7,494 bases of DNA from Thermotogaceae bacterium (lineage in GTDB: Bacteria; Thermotogota; Thermotogae; B21-G9; HyVt-16). Positions 7,301-7,494 of this stretch are shown here, in pieces (the stretch's first letter is position 1; each line of letters opens with the position of its first letter). The DNA lies in NCBI GenBank assembly GCA_011043375.1, contig DQYP01000076.1, forward strand, positions 1-7,494, in the 5' to 3' direction. The position numbers and the translations under genes were made by a program. The notes under the pieces are model-generated. The model worked only from the letters and a program-made list of their open reading frames with translations, was not told the origin of the DNA and searched no databases.

Positions 7301-7434
7301 AAGGCAGAACCTTGAACCACGAAGACATCAAACACTATTGCAGAATTGTCACCGCCCTCAAAAAAACCATCGAGCTTCAAAAAGAACTAGACAGGCTCTA
7401 TCCGCAAATTGAAGAAAATGTGATTGAGTCTTGA
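4348..7434 (+). CDS. Single-chain restriction-modification enzyme: PD-(D/E)XK nuclease, N6-adenine methyltransferase and specificity region (type IIG / type ISP-like without helicase)
   Basis: Cytoplasmic defence enzyme, 1028 residues, that should methylate adenine in its target site and cut unmodified DNA. Residues 1-125 form a PD-(D/E)XK nuclease: P57-D58, then E73-A-K75, then Q89-xxx-Y93, so the catalytic set looks intact. A helical linker (160-310) follows. The methyltransferase has motif X-like GVYYTPEPVV (321-330), the SAM-binding motif I VLDPAAGTMTF (358-368), ELMMAPYAIGHMKMS (405-419) and catalytic motif IV NPPY (481-484). The C-terminal part (about 650-1028) has YRPFDIRYTYY (749-759) and NIDAKVFTLLTQTYGKRPAP (844-863), segments I associate with the type ISP specificity region. 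Known type ISP enzymes (LlaGI, LlaBIII) are near 1570 residues with a helicase between nuclease and methyltransferase; none is seen here. The GTG start is supported by GGGGGG five bases upstream, an in-frame stop at 4321, and no other Met before residue 127. GC content drops in the middle of the gene. Recognition site cannot be read. Confidence 0.9.
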   Translation: MFKPYISELVSVYKQGDAREESYYPALKKLFESYAEYLKRRNISITVLPKKTEAGNPDFRVWDGKQKVVGYIEAKAPSADLDKIEHSEQLKRYITTFPNVILTNFFEFRLYRNDNEIARATLAYPNIMQLGQLPPIQDEEGVNKLLGEFFSFSLPKIYNAKNLAIELAKRTRFLRDEIVAEELKEESEGEGTILDFYNAFKEYLISDLTKESFADLYAQTITYGLFAARTRSNGEFNRKLAYDLIPKSIGILSDVFRFVSLGSIPQQMEWAVDDIAEVLATADVKKILEKYYHDGKGSDPIIHFYETFLSEYDPKTREKRGVYYTPEPVVSYIVRSLNIILKEKFDKPDGFANEGVTVLDPAAGTMTFLAQATQLAVEEYKEKYGEGGVSEFIKEHVLKNFYAFELMMAPYAIGHMKMSFFLEELGHKLEDNERFKLYLTNTLEMKELEQTRLPGTASLSKESHLAGEVKKNVPILVILGNPPYSGHSSNNSEWISREIKEYYKVDGKPLNEKNPKWLQDDYVKFIRFAQWKIDKAGNGIVGFVTNHSYLENPTFRGMRQSLMNTFDEIYILDLHGNSRKKEKCPDGSKDQNIFDIQQGVSIVFLIKNGNDAKTIKHADLWGLREEKYKWLSNNDISTTNWKEIEPRSPMYFFVSVDQERLELYEKYPKINEIFPINSVGIVTARDKLTIHFSADNVWHTVKSFTSLDPELARTAFGLGKDSRDWKVCLAQEDLQNSGPDKSKVVPILYRPFDIRYTYYTGKSSGFHCRPRPEVMKHMLKENIALITVRKAPPNSSCGFFMVTDVLISTGVIRSDNQSVDYLLPLYVYPDENENKMFSGGKTPNIDAKVFTLLTQTYGKRPAPEEVFNYIYAVFYSNIYREKYAEFLKTDFPRVPFTRDYELFKTLGKLGEKLVALHLMKSPDLNNPIARFQGQGDREIEKPVYKQEEERVYINKTQYFEGVPKEVWEYMIGGYQVCHKWLKDRKGRTLNHEDIKHYCRIVTALKKTIELQKELDRLYPQIEENVIES

Positions 7435-7494
7435 TAACCCACTTTTTAGATACTCCAAAGGGATTTCAAACAAATTTGAGAGGAAGTGGTAAAC

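Noticed and set aside
7435..7494. Purine-rich GAGAGGAAGTGG near the right edge, possibly a ribosome site for a further plus-strand gene, and a CCACTT/AAGTGG inverted pair
   Set aside because: No start codon is visible before the window ends, and the six-base arms are 39 bases apart, too little to call a ribosome site or a terminator.

Overview
The window looks bacterial and is most consistent with a Thermotogae-type genome (Kosmotoga/Mesotoga-like). That placement is inferred from protein character: a non-lipoprotein, Sec-secreted sugar-binding protein, a CUT1 transporter controlled by a LacI-family protein, and strong GGGG-rich Shine-Dalgarno sites. No rRNA or marker gene is present to prove it. 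No tRNA, rRNA, CRISPR array or recognisable insertion sequence was seen.

Left part (1-3810, all minus strand). This is a carbohydrate-uptake operon read right to left. It runs from a promoter (about 3783-3810) through a striking double-palindrome operator (3739-3768), a LacI-family repressor (2699-3703), a secreted extracellular solute-binding protein (1429-2658), an intrinsic terminator-like hairpin (1388-1416), an inner-membrane permease of the MalF/UgpA type (490-1371), and a second permease of the MalG/UgpE type. The second permease starts inside the stop of the first and runs off the left edge at its EAA loop. No ATPase or glycosidase lies in the window, so the sugar cannot be named. The logic appears to be an autoregulated operon. 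The repressor blocks its own promoter until the sugar appears, and the hairpin after the binding-protein gene probably lets that protein be made in excess over the permeases.

Middle (3811-4347). This is about 540 bp with no convincing gene. It separates the sugar operon from the divergent gene on the right. Its right end holds a candidate plus-strand promoter and three TGTGAA half-sites (two direct, one inverted) crowded against the next start codon.

Right part (4348-7434, plus strand). One 1028-residue protein carries a PD-(D/E)XK nuclease, an N6-adenine DNA methyltransferase and a C-terminal specificity region. It is a single-chain restriction-modification enzyme of the type IIG / helicase-less type ISP-like class. 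Base composition falls from about 46% GC in the flanking parts of the gene to about 37% in the stretch covering the late methyltransferase motifs and the proposed target-recognition part (hand count). This suggests a mosaic gene with an exchanged specificity segment.

The defence gene and the sugar operon are neighbours with separate promoters; nothing in the sequence links their functions. I see no clearly undescribed multi-gene system. The most distinctive signals are the operator architecture, the hairpin between the binding-protein and permease genes, and the mosaic restriction-modification gene with its half-site cluster.
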